From JADJPL01 sp964607915 (GTDB taxonomy: Bacteria > Bacteroidota > Bacteroidia > Chitinophagales > Saprospiraceae): a DNA stretch of 24,691 nt. Positions 6,783 to 14,634 of this stretch are shown here, in pieces; the first letter of the stretch is position 1, and each line of letters starts with the position of its first letter. Both the position numbers and the translations under genes were made by a program. The notes beneath the pieces were generated by a model that did no database searches, was not told the DNA's origin, and saw nothing but the letters and a program-made list of their open reading frames with translations. The stretch lies in NCBI GenBank assembly GCA_964607915.1, contig CAZSMU010000043.1, positions 1 to 24,691 of the forward strand. Direction: 5' to 3'.

Positions 6783-9700
6783 TCAAAAATTCATAATGGT
6801 CCCCACGAAGATATGGCGGGGCGTGCCAAAGGCATTGGGGTTGAGAATACGCCACTGGTAGGAGGCCAGATAGGAGGCCACCAGGCGGGCGGAACTTTGT
6901 ATCGTTTCGATTTTATCCTGTCCGTTGGAAGAAGCCAGGAAGCCATCATCCTCTGCCGAGCCGGTCACGGGATAGACCCCCAGTACGTTTTGGCGGTCGA
7001 GGAGGTTGGACACCCTGCAATAGACGTTCATTTGCAATCCCTTGGCGATGGCGATGGTCCGGTCCACGCGCAGGTTCAGGGAGATAGTCCAGGGCTTGCG
7101 TGCGCCGTTGATGGAGCCGATAGTTTGGGCGCCTCCCAGTTCCAACGGGGTTTGTTGTGCGGTGTAGGGCCTGCCGGATACGGCGATGGCCTGTGCGTTA
7201 AAGCCCGTATTTTCCAGGAGTCGGATACCCAGGATTTCCGGGCCTATATAGGCTTTTCCCTCATCGAAGCGGTAGTCGAGGTTGAGGTTGATGCGGTGGC
7301 GTTCATCGAAGTTGAGCGGGAACAAGGTGCGCAGGTTGCCCCGGCTGGTGAGGCCTCTTTGCGAGTTGGCATCTGAGCCGGTACCATCGGCGAATTGCAG
7401 CGTATAGTTAGCCAGGAGGGAGGCGTTGCCGGTGCGGCGCAGTTCATATTCGAACGAGAAGCCCTTGACCGTTCCGAAATCCAGGTTGTCATAGGTCGTA
7501 TATTGGCTGATGACCGGCACGGGGAAGAAGGTGCGCACCTGGATCATATTGCGCATTTCGCGGTAGTAGGCGGAAATTTTCAGCTTGGACGACTGGCTCA
7601 GTTTTTGCTGGAAGCCCACTTCGTAGTTGATGGTGCGCTCCGGTTTGAGGTCCGGGTTATTTTTGATGGCAAACGGGTTATCGGTGAAGTAGAAATAATC
7701 CGAAGCCGTAGCGATGGTATTGGTCGAGGGCCGCTGAACGAGGATATCGTAGTTGGCGAAGAAGTTGGCTTCTCCGGAGATGGGGAAAGAAAAGGCCAAT
7801 CGGGGCATAAAATTGAACTGGGGGGCGTAATCGCGGAACGAAGTGCCCGGGTCAAAATCTTTGGCTTTGATGAAGTTGGGGTTGGCTTGGGCGCGGTCAT
7901 CGCGGTAGCGGGGGAATACGAGGCCGCCGGAGAAGATATCTACCGGGCTATTTACCGGGTTGCCGTTGGCGCGATACCACTGGTCGCCGTCGCGGTAGGC
8001 CTGGATATTGTTGCCGCTGTCGTCGAGATAGACTTTGAACTCTTCTCCTATATTACCGGGTCTTTCCCCCCCGAAGCGTTCGTGGTATTCCGAGGCGCCC
8101 ATGATGTCGTACAGTGCGTACGGGTCGTGGAGCACGCGGGTATTGGCATCGTATCGGTCCACGCGGAGGCCCAGGCGGAAGATGATATCGCGGAACGTAA
8201 ATTTATCCTGGATATAGGCTGCATTATAGATAGGTCGGTTGGGCGCTACGGGGAAGGTACGCACCCCGTTGGCATCGGTAGCGGTGAAGAAGTCTTCAAA
8301 TGCACCATCGAAAGGGTTTCCCAAGTAATCGTACCCGAAGTACCCGAGGATACCCTGGTCGTTGAGTTCTTTTGCGGAGAACATATCCAGGCTGAGCTGG
8401 TCGGGAGTCAGGCCATCCACATTGACGAACTCGTTGAGAGGGCGGCCCAGTTTTTCCCGGACGGCCTTATAGAATCGGTTGTCGGAATCTTCGGAGATAG
8501 AGACGCGGAGCAGGGGGGTGCGGGGTGCGTTGGGGAGGTCAATATACCCTACGGTATCTGCCCCGGGGGCGATGCCCTGGATATGGTTATTCGCTTGTTG
8601 GCGGGCCACCTCCCAGAGGTTGCGGGGTGCCACGCTGTAGCCGCGGTCCAGGCGCTGCTCATAGATAAAGCCCACCTGGATATTATGGCGACCCCGGTCG
8701 GAGTTGGAGGGTGCGAGGTCGAAGTTGGCGCGGGCATTGAACGTATAGACGTCATTTTGGCTTTTGGAAGCCGAGTTATAGACCCAGCCTACGTTGGTGT
8801 GGAAGCCCCAGGAGTTGTTGAATACCCCGGAGATGAAGCCGTTGGGTGCGATGAAAGAACCCCGCGAGATGACGGACTGGTCGTTGAAGATATCCGAAAG
8901 GATATATTTGCCCACCTGTGCATTCAGGGCTTCCCCTTGGGGCAAGCCGAGGGCATTGTTGTAATTGGCGAGTACGGGGTTGGCCGAGCCCGGTTGGTAG
9001 GCGCGCAGCACCTGCCGGTAATCTGTATGGCGCAGCACGTTGCGCTGCTGGGTGGGATCGAACTGCAGGGAGAAAGTAGGCACCCATTCGATATCGAATT
9101 TACCCACATAGCCATAGTCGAAATAGTTGAGGCCGTGGCGGGCGTCGGAGGTTTCTCCCTCTGAGCGTTCCACGCCGAATTGCAGCGTGTAGGAGGCGTT
9201 TTGCACGAGGTTGTTGCGGCCTGCCTCGCCTTGCCCGCCCAGTCGGTGGCGGAACTTGAATATTCCCCGGCTTGTGCCGCCGCTTGAGTAGGGGTTGTTA
9301 TGGCTGTTGAGCACCCGCCAGGACGCGTCCGGGGTGAAGCGGTTTTTGGCATCGGTGTAGGAGCCCGTAAAAGAAATATCCACGGCATCGCTCAGGTAGG
9401 CATCGAGGATTACGTTGGCATCGAGGCGTTCACTTTCCTCGTAGGGGCGGGCTTTGGGGGTTTCCACATCCTCCGCGTTGAGGAAATCTGCGGCGACCAG
9501 CAGGGAGCCGGAGCGCAGGATGATAGGGTTGTCCTCCAGTTCTTTCAGTTTATCGCTGCGGATGCGGTAGTTGGGCACAGCGGAAGGGTCATCATCGAGG
9601 CGATAGGTGTATCGGCCGGAGAAGCGGTATCCCAGGATACTCTGTCCTTTTTGGTTGCGCAGGACGGGGCCGGAGAGGCTCAGGCCTCCGAGGCTGTTGC

Positions 9701-10433
9701 CATAGGGACTCACTCCCGAAGACGTTTCCAGTTCGGCCATACCTGCGAATTTCCCGGAAGAGCGTTTGGTAGTAATAGAGACAATCCCCCCGGTGACATC
9801 GCCATACTGCGCTTCGACCCCGCCGGTAATCACCTGAAGTTGGTCAATTTCCGATTCCGGGATTAGGTTTCCCTGTACGCGGATACCATCTATATAGTAG
9901 TCAGTGGAGGTGGCCCGGGAGCCCCGCACGGTAATGGCCCCGCCCTCCTCTGCCGAGGCCAGGCCGGCGGCGGTAGCTGCGAGGGCATTGATGTTTCGGG
10001 TAGGCAGGTTTCGGATGGTCTCGCTGGTGATGACCTGTCCGGAAGTGGTATTATCCTGTTCGATCAAGGGCACTCGGTATTCGACGACCTGGATTTCATC
10101 CAGCACGACCCCGCCGCCGGCACCGATTTTCATATCGAGTTTATTCACTTTCCCCGCCAGGATCTTGACCCCGGTGATGCGTTGGGACTGATAGCCGATG
10201 AAAGACGTTTCCACGTCATAGGTTCCCGGGTCGATATCCGGGAAGTTGTAATTGCCTTTCGCATCCGTTTCCGTACCCGTGATGAGCACGCCGTTTCTAT
10301 ACAGCGCTACGGTGGCGAATTCGACAGGTTCTCCGGTATCTTCATCCGTGACTTTACCGGATAAAGCCGTTTGGGCCGTCAGCACGAGAGAGGGCAGAAA
10401 AAAGCAAAGTCCCAGGAACAGCTTTCGCAACAT
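6783..10433 (-). CDS. TonB-dependent outer membrane receptor with carboxypeptidase-like N-terminal domain
   Basis: This is an outer-membrane active transporter of about 1216 aa, energised by TonB-ExbBD. I chose the ATG at 10433-10431 because it gives a clean signal peptide (MLRKLFLGLCFFLPSLVLTAQ). The frame stays open upstream to an ATG at 10520 that overlaps the aroQ stop as ATGA, which would add 29 residues. After the signal comes a carboxypeptidase-regulatory-like beta-sandwich (LSGKVTDEDTGEPVEFATVA, with GNYNFPDIDPGTYDVE). The plug domain follows (LPTRNINALAATAAGL, TVRGSRATSTDYYIDGIRV, VITGGVEAQYGDVTGG), then a long 22-strand-type barrel ending in a terminal Phe (FVGTIMNF). No SusD-like gene follows, so it is not a canonical SusCD pair; instead a large secreted protein and a PorV-like barrel lie downstream. 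The substrate is unknown. Confidence 0.88.
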   Translation of the reverse strand: MLRKLFLGLCFFLPSLVLTAQTALSGKVTDEDTGEPVEFATVALYRNGVLITGTETDAKGNYNFPDIDPGTYDVETSFIGYQSQRITGVKILAGKVNKLDMKIGAGGGVVLDEIQVVEYRVPLIEQDNTTSGQVITSETIRNLPTRNINALAATAAGLASAEEGGAITVRGSRATSTDYYIDGIRVQGNLIPESEIDQLQVITGGVEAQYGDVTGGIVSITTKRSSGKFAGMAELETSSGVSPYGNSLGGLSLSGPVLRNQKGQSILGYRFSGRYTYRLDDDPSAVPNYRIRSDKLKELEDNPIILRSGSLLVAADFLNAEDVETPKARPYEESERLDANVILDAYLSDAVDISFTGSYTDAKNRFTPDASWRVLNSHNNPYSSGGTSRGIFKFRHRLGGQGEAGRNNLVQNASYTLQFGVERSEGETSDARHGLNYFDYGYVGKFDIEWVPTFSLQFDPTQQRNVLRHTDYRQVLRAYQPGSANPVLANYNNALGLPQGEALNAQVGKYILSDIFNDQSVISRGSFIAPNGFISGVFNNSWGFHTNVGWVYNSASKSQNDVYTFNARANFDLAPSNSDRGRHNIQVGFIYEQRLDRGYSVAPRNLWEVARQQANNHIQGIAPGADTVGYIDLPNAPRTPLLRVSISEDSDNRFYKAVREKLGRPLNEFVNVDGLTPDQLSLDMFSAKELNDQGILGYFGYDYLGNPFDGAFEDFFTATDANGVRTFPVAPNRPIYNAAYIQDKFTFRDIIFRLGLRVDRYDANTRVLHDPYALYDIMGASEYHERFGGERPGNIGEEFKVYLDDSGNNIQAYRDGDQWYRANGNPVNSPVDIFSGGLVFPRYRDDRAQANPNFIKAKDFDPGTSFRDYAPQFNFMPRLAFSFPISGEANFFANYDILVQRPSTNTIATASDYFYFTDNPFAIKNNPDLKPERTINYEVGFQQKLSQSSKLKISAYYREMRNMIQVRTFFPVPVISQYTTYDNLDFGTVKGFSFEYELRRTGNASLLANYTLQFADGTGSDANSQRGLTSRGNLRTLFPLNFDERHRINLNLDYRFDEGKAYIGPEILGIRLLENTGFNAQAIAVSGRPYTAQQTPLELGGAQTIGSINGARKPWTISLNLRVDRTIAIAKGLQMNVYCRVSNLLDRQNVLGVYPVTGSAEDDGFLASSNGQDKIETIQSSARLVASYLASYQWRILNPNAFGTPRHIFVGTIMNF

Positions 10434-10516
10434 AAGGGTATGATTTAATGCGCATCGCAATGTTACGCAAAAATGGGTATTTCCGGAAAAGAAAGACGAG
10501 AATAGGGCAATAAAGC

Positions 10517-10936
10517 TCATCTCGACACGAAGTATTCTACCGCCAGTTCATAGCCTTTGAGGCCAAGCCCTATGATACTACCCACGCATTTGGCAGACAG
10601 GTAGGAGTGTTGGCGGAACGCCTCTCGTGCGTGGACGTTGGAGATATGTACTTCGACGACAGGAGTTCGGATTCCCCCTATGGCGTCGGCAAGGGCAACA
10701 GAAGTATGGGTATATGCCCCTGCGTTGAGGACGATGCCGTCATAGCTGAACCCGACCTCGTGGAGTTTGTCGATCAGGGCGCCTTCGTGGTTGCTCTGGA
10801 AATAATGCAGGGTGACGGTCGGGAATTCCGCCTGCAGGTAGGCAAAAAAATCTTCGAACGTCTCCCGTCCATAGATTTCCGGTTCGCGGATTCCCAGCAG
10901 GTTGAGGTTAGGGCCGTTGATAATGAGGACTTTCAT
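10517..10936 (-). CDS. aroQ: Type II 3-dehydroquinate dehydratase
   Basis: AroQ catalyses the third step of the shikimate pathway, dehydrating 3-dehydroquinate to 3-dehydroshikimate in the cytoplasm; the type II enzyme is a dodecamer. The 139-aa length is normal. The sequence shows the hallmark INGPNLNLLGIREPEIYG, with Arg17 and the catalytic Tyr22 in the flexible lid, then SNHEG (49-52), NAGAYTHTS (71-79) and the HISNVHAREAFRQHS block with His97 and Arg108. The gene begins 17 bp after the recQ stop. Its TGA stop overlaps a possible upstream start of the TonB receptor gene as ATGA. Other shikimate genes are not in the window. Confidence 0.95.
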   Translation of the reverse strand: MKVLIINGPNLNLLGIREPEIYGRETFEDFFAYLQAEFPTVTLHYFQSNHEGALIDKLHEVGFSYDGIVLNAGAYTHTSVALADAIGGIRTPVVEVHISNVHAREAFRQHSYLSAKCVGSIIGLGLKGYELAVEYFVSR

Positions 10937-10953
10937 ACTATCCGGCGGGGGGG

Positions 10954-13149
10954 TTAATTGGCCAATTCGGATAAGAACTTGATGCGCACCAACTGGATTT
11001 CCTCCATGCGTATATCTTCTTCTTTCAGGGCTTTGTACGCTTTATCCACGGAGTCTTCGGTAGAGGTCAGGAAGTAGTCGTAGATTTCTTCCCGGGTATA
11101 TTCGTCCACTTGTTCATCGAGGTAGTAGTCAATATTGACTTTGGTACCCGACAGAACGATGGCGTAGAGTTCGTCGAGCAGCTCGTCCATGCTGAGGTGG
11201 TTGGCGGCGGCGACATCGTCGAGGGGCATTTTTCGGTCTATTCCCTGGATGATATTGATTTTGACCTTAGACCTGTTGGCGACCTGTTTGACCACGAAAT
11301 CGGTAGGGCGTTCGATTTCGTTTTCCTCCACATATTGGCGGATTAGTTCTAAGAAAGGCTTGGCGTAACGCAGCGCTTTGCCTCTGCTGACCCCGGTAAT
11401 TTGGGTCATATCTTCGAGCGAGATGGGGTATTGCGTAGCCATATCCTCGAGGGACGGATCCTGGAAGATCACGTAGGGCGGAATATTTTGGCGCTTGGCC
11501 TCCTGGCGGCGGAGGTCCCGCAACAGTTTCATCAATACCTCGTCGAGTACTGCCGTCCGACTGGTATCTTCCGAGGTATCAGGCAGTTCTTTTTCGTAGT
11601 CTATGTTCAGGGGGATTTGGATGGGATAAGGGTGTACGGCGTACTCTATCCCTTTCGGGGTTAATTTGAGCAGGCCATACGTTTCGATATCTTTGTACAG
11701 CAGGTCGTTGAGCAAAGCATGGCGAAAGACGGAGCTCCAGAAGTTTTCGTCCTTATCCTTACCGACGCCAAAGCGCTTTTTCCGGGTAAACCCGAAGTCT
11801 TTGATTTCTTTGGTTTCGACCCCCATCAGGAAGTCTGTAAGCGCTTTCATGTTGTAGTTTTCGTCGAGGTCTTTGACGGCCTGGACGGCTTGTTGGATTT
11901 CCTTACCCGCTTCGAACTTCTGTTTGGGGTGTCGGCAGTTGTCGCACTTATTGTCGCAGTTCGATTCGTCGTAGGTTTCGCCGAAGTAGTGGAGCAGGAA
12001 GCGGCGGCGGCAGGCGGTAGTTTCTGCATAAGCCATGACCTCCTGCATGAGTTGGGCGCTCATTTCGCGTTCTGCCACGGGCTTGTCGCGCAGGAATTTT
12101 TCCAGTTTGAGGATATCCTTATAGGAGTAGAAAGCCGTGCAGCGTCCTTCGAGGCCATCCCGGCCGGCGCGGCCGGTTTCCTGGTAGTAGTTTTCGATAC
12201 TTTTGGGCATATCGTAGTGGATGACAAAGCGCACGTCGGGTTTGTCGATACCCATTCCGAAGGCGATGGTGGCTACGATGACGTCCACGGATTCCATGAG
12301 GAATTCGTCCTGGGTGCGGGAGCGCGTTTTCGCGTCCAGTCCTGCGTGGTAGGGGGCAGCTTTTATATCATTGACCAGCAGGGACTTGGCGATTTCTTCT
12401 GCCGTTTTCCGGCTTTGGACATAAACGATACCGGACTGTCGGTTGACGCTTTTGATGATTTGCACGATTTGCTTCAGGGTCTGTTCCGGTTTGCCTTTGG
12501 GGCGGACTTCGTAGTAGAGGTTTTCGCGGTTGAAAGAAGAGAAGAAAGTCTGTTCGCGTTTGAGGCCCAGGTTTTTGATGATATCCGACTGTACTTTGGG
12601 CGTAGCGGTAGCGGTCAGGGCAATGATAGGAGTGGTAGGATGGATGGCATCCAGCATAGCGCGTATCCGTCGGTATTCGGGGCGGAAGTCGTGGCCCCAT
12701 TCGGAGATACAGTGGGCCTCATCTACGGCGACGAAAGATATGTTTACCTGTCGAAAAAACTCGATATTTTCGTCTTTGGTCAGGGTTTCCGGCGCGACAT
12801 AGAGCAATTTCGTATGTTTATCCGCGATGTCCTGCTTGACCTGTTTCATTTGTGCTTTGGTAAGCGAGGAGTTCAGGAAGTGTGCCACCTCGTCATTTTG
12901 GCTGTACCCCCGGATAGAATCTACCTGGTTTTTCATCAGGGCGATCAGAGGGGAGATGACGAGGGCTGTTCCTTCCAGCATAAGGGCCGGCAGTTGGTAG
13001 CACAGCGATTTTCCCCCTCCGGTGGGCATAATCACGAACGTATCCCTTCCTTCCAGCAGGTTTTGGATGATAGCCTCTTGATTGCCTTTAAAAGAGTCAA
13101 ATCCGAAATGGAGGTGTAGGGCCTCCTGTAAAGATTCGTGTTTCACCAT
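10954..13149 (-). CDS. recQ: ATP-dependent DNA helicase RecQ
   Basis: RecQ is a superfamily 2 3'-5' helicase that works in recombination and replication restart. Counting from the chosen start (731 aa), the order is: Walker A (MPTGGGKS, Lys47), DEAH box (143-146) followed by the aromatic-rich loop CISEWGHDFRPEYRR, motif VI QETGRAGRDG (323-332), and a zinc-binding RQC region with Cys380, Cys398, Cys402 and Cys405. A winged-helix segment and an HRDC domain (LLRDLRRQEAKRQNIPPYVI) come next. A further acidic C-terminal helical extension of about 120 residues includes a second helix-turn-like region. I preferred the ATG at 13149 (MVKHESLQEALHLHFGFD) by family fit. ATGs at 13152 and 13179 are plausible, and an open frame to 13239 gives an unlikely extension. 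It is the first gene of the long minus-strand series. Confidence 0.93.
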   Translation of the reverse strand: MVKHESLQEALHLHFGFDSFKGNQEAIIQNLLEGRDTFVIMPTGGGKSLCYQLPALMLEGTALVISPLIALMKNQVDSIRGYSQNDEVAHFLNSSLTKAQMKQVKQDIADKHTKLLYVAPETLTKDENIEFFRQVNISFVAVDEAHCISEWGHDFRPEYRRIRAMLDAIHPTTPIIALTATATPKVQSDIIKNLGLKREQTFFSSFNRENLYYEVRPKGKPEQTLKQIVQIIKSVNRQSGIVYVQSRKTAEEIAKSLLVNDIKAAPYHAGLDAKTRSRTQDEFLMESVDVIVATIAFGMGIDKPDVRFVIHYDMPKSIENYYQETGRAGRDGLEGRCTAFYSYKDILKLEKFLRDKPVAEREMSAQLMQEVMAYAETTACRRRFLLHYFGETYDESNCDNKCDNCRHPKQKFEAGKEIQQAVQAVKDLDENYNMKALTDFLMGVETKEIKDFGFTRKKRFGVGKDKDENFWSSVFRHALLNDLLYKDIETYGLLKLTPKGIEYAVHPYPIQIPLNIDYEKELPDTSEDTSRTAVLDEVLMKLLRDLRRQEAKRQNIPPYVIFQDPSLEDMATQYPISLEDMTQITGVSRGKALRYAKPFLELIRQYVEENEIERPTDFVVKQVANRSKVKINIIQGIDRKMPLDDVAAANHLSMDELLDELYAIVLSGTKVNIDYYLDEQVDEYTREEIYDYFLTSTEDSVDKAYKALKEEDIRMEEIQLVRIKFLSELAN

Positions 13150-13257
13150 CATGGCGCTAACGTTGATCCAATATTTCATGTATTTTTGCACTCCGGGCAG
13201 ATCCGGAATTTTCCCTTGTTCAGCGCAGGCTCTTGTCAAACGATTTTTGGAATAGGA

Positions 13258-13418
13258 GACTTGTTGCGCGGGGGATCATCAAGGGGTCAAAAAGGCCCTT
13301 TTTTGCCCACACTGTGCCTTTTTTCGGTCATATAGCGCCGCTATACTCCCTCAAAAAGCCTTCGTGTGGACAAAAAATGACTCTTTTTTCCCTCCTCGCT
13401 GACCCCTCGCAACAAGTC
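13258..13418. repeat. 161-bp palindromic repeat, long copy A
   Basis: The element is symmetrical about base 13338: two 80-base arms pair around a single C. The outer ends GACTTGTTGCG/CGCAACAAGTC match perfectly, and the match extends as GGGG/CCCC after one mismatch. The centre TATAGCG/CGCTATA matches perfectly. Between them, blocks such as TTTTTTGCCCACAC and GTGTGGACAAAAAA pair at 13 of 14 positions. By hand about 53 of 80 positions pair. One outer flank base also matches (AGAC/GTCT). TAGG occurs on both outer flanks, which could be a 4-bp target duplication or chance. There is no coding potential. It resembles a MITE or large intergenic palindrome. Confidence 0.75.
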
Positions 13419-13543
13419 TAGGGTTGAAACGGGGCAATACGCGGAATGTTTACAACTGCTTTAAACAAAGCCTTTAAATATACTAAAAAATTTCGTGCGC
13501 TCTTACAAACCTGCTCTTGTTTTTATTTAAAAAGATAGGCTAA
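13419..13543. other. AT-rich spacer between repeat copies A and B
   Basis: This is noncoding, markedly more AT-rich than its surroundings, with T and A runs. GCTTT (13458-13462) and AAAGC (13467-13471) form a small 5-bp hairpin. It probably holds the start signals for kdsD, including a TTG at 13517-13519. I recognise no RNA gene or further repeat in it. The bases between copy B and the kdsD start (13616-13659) show nothing recognisable. Confidence 0.4.
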
Positions 13544-13548
13544 ACTTG
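13517..13548 (+). promoter_or_regulatory. Possible kdsD promoter using the repeat terminus as -7 box
   Basis: TTG (13517-13519), a 21-nt spacer and TAAACTTG (13541-13548) resemble the Bacteroidota promoter TTG-N19..21-TAnnTTTG with one mismatch in the -7 box. The last five bases (ACTTG) are the left end of repeat copy B. If it is used, the transcript starts inside copy B and the whole element lies in the kdsD leader. Confidence 0.35.
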
Positions 13549-13615
13549 TCGCGGGGGAATCACAAAGGGGCCAAAAAGGCCTTTTTTCCTCCTCGCCGAC
13601 TCCGCACAGCAAGTC
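13544..13615. repeat. 72-bp palindromic repeat, short copy B
   Basis: This is a compact relative of copy A. Its left arm (ACTTGTCGCGGGGG, then AAGGGGCCAAAAAGGCC) and right arm (TTTTTTCCTCCTCGCCGAC, then AGCAAGTC) match the outer parts of A, while the inner roughly 90 bp are missing. It is again centred exactly, on the GGCC of the perfect palindrome AAAAAGGCCTTTTT (centre 13579.5). The frame that runs through it in front of kdsD from a TTG at 13546 is not a credible protein N-terminus. Confidence 0.7.
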
Positions 13616-13659
13616 AAATACCCTCCATTCCAAAAAGGCTGCCCAAAATACGAAAAACT

Positions 13660-14634
13660 GTGGATCAAGAAGCGCTAATTTTACATACGGCCCGACGCAC
13701 CTTACAAATTGAGGCAGAAACGCTGGCCGGCCTTCCCTCCGCCCTGGACGGAGATTTCGTATCGGCGGCCCTGGCCATATACCGCACCCGCGGCCGGGCG
13801 ATCATCACCGGAATAGGGAAGAGTGCCATTGTAGCACAAAAAATAGTAGCTACGTTGAACTCTACCGGCACAGCTGCCAGTTTCCTGCACGCTGCCGATG
13901 CCATTCATGGCGACCTGGGCATGGTGCGCCCGGAAGACATTATCCTTTGCCTGTCCAAGAGCGGTGAAACTCCCGAAATCAAAATCCTGGCTCCGCTCGT
14001 CAAGGGGCTTGGCAGCCTCCTGGTCGGTATGGTCGGACGCCGGGATTCCTTTTTGGGCGTACAAGCCGACCTGGTACTGCTCACCCCGGTCGCGATAGAA
14101 GCCGACCCCAACAATCTGGCTCCGACGGCTTCCACCACCGCTCAAATGGCTATGGGGGACGCCCTCGCCTCGGCCCTCCTCGCCCTGCGCGGCTTTCGCG
14201 CAGAAGACTTCGCCCGCTTCCACCCCGGAGGCGCCTTGGGCAAACAACTCTACCTGCGGGTGAGTGACCTCTATCCGCTCAACCAAAAACCCCAGGTGAC
14301 TCCCGGAGAAAGCATCCGGCAGACGATCCTCGAAATGACCTCCAGGCGGCTCGGCATGACGGCTGTCGTGTCCTCTGACGGACAATTGCTGGGGATTATC
14401 ACCGACGGAGACCTGCGTCGGATGCTCGAAAACCAGGGCGATTTTTCTCACCTGATCGCAGCAGATATCATGTCGCCGAACCCCAAAACCATCCCCCCGG
14501 ATGCGATGGCCGTGCAAGCCCTGGATTTGATGCGCCGCAACAGCATCACCCAGGTACTCGTCGCCGAACCCGGAACCAATCGCTACCTCGGGGTGATACA
14601 CCTGCACGATCTAATCCGGGAAGGGCTGCTATGA
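13660..14634 (+). CDS. kdsD: Arabinose-5-phosphate isomerase, KpsF/GutQ family
   Basis: The enzyme interconverts ribulose 5-phosphate and arabinose 5-phosphate, the first step toward Kdo in lipopolysaccharide. From the GTG at 13660 the protein is 324 aa, the usual length. It has an N-terminal SIS domain with GIGKSAIVAQKIVATLNSTG, the HAADAIHGDLGMV block (His83 in this numbering is the conserved family histidine) and CLSKSGETPEI. FHPGGALGKQL (188-197) follows, then two CBS domains (about 202-324). I chose GTG because the frame further upstream is made of repeat copy B and lacks family similarity, while VDQEALILHTARRTLQIEAE aligns with family N-termini. Its TGA overlaps the next gene's ATG (ATGA), so the two are translationally coupled. 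The gene leads an envelope-related operon. Confidence 0.9.
   Translation: MDQEALILHTARRTLQIEAETLAGLPSALDGDFVSAALAIYRTRGRAIITGIGKSAIVAQKIVATLNSTGTAASFLHAADAIHGDLGMVRPEDIILCLSKSGETPEIKILAPLVKGLGSLLVGMVGRRDSFLGVQADLVLLTPVAIEADPNNLAPTASTTAQMAMGDALASALLALRGFRAEDFARFHPGGALGKQLYLRVSDLYPLNQKPQVTPGESIRQTILEMTSRRLGMTAVVSSDGQLLGIITDGDLRRMLENQGDFSHLIAADIMSPNPKTIPPDAMAVQALDLMRRNSITQVLVAEPGTNRYLGVIHLHDLIREGLL

Noticed and set aside
4254..7376. A 1040-codon open frame on the plus strand, antisense to the large secreted protein and TonB receptor genes
   Set aside because: It spans the junction of two well-supported minus-strand genes, and its translation is compositionally odd (rich in Gly, Val, Ala, His, Asp) with no domain. 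Long antisense frames are expected from the codon bias of GC-rich genes.
7395..9164. A 589-codon plus-strand frame inside the TonB receptor gene
   Set aside because: It is a shadow of the receptor coding sequence, with the same compositional bias and no recognisable motif.
11719..13119. A 466-codon plus-strand frame antisense to recQ
   Set aside because: It is fully contained in recQ, whose helicase motifs are all intact. The antisense translation shows no family features.
13181..13188. TATTTTTG on the plus strand near the recQ start, as a possible kdsD promoter
   Set aside because: The nearest upstream TTG gives a 15-nt spacer, too short, and the site is nearly 500 bp from kdsD inside the start region of recQ.
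13258..13615. CRISPR array or toxin-antitoxin locus in the recQ-kdsD gap
   Set aside because: The two repeats are palindromic elements of different length, not direct repeats with regular spacers, and there is no small gene with recognisable features.
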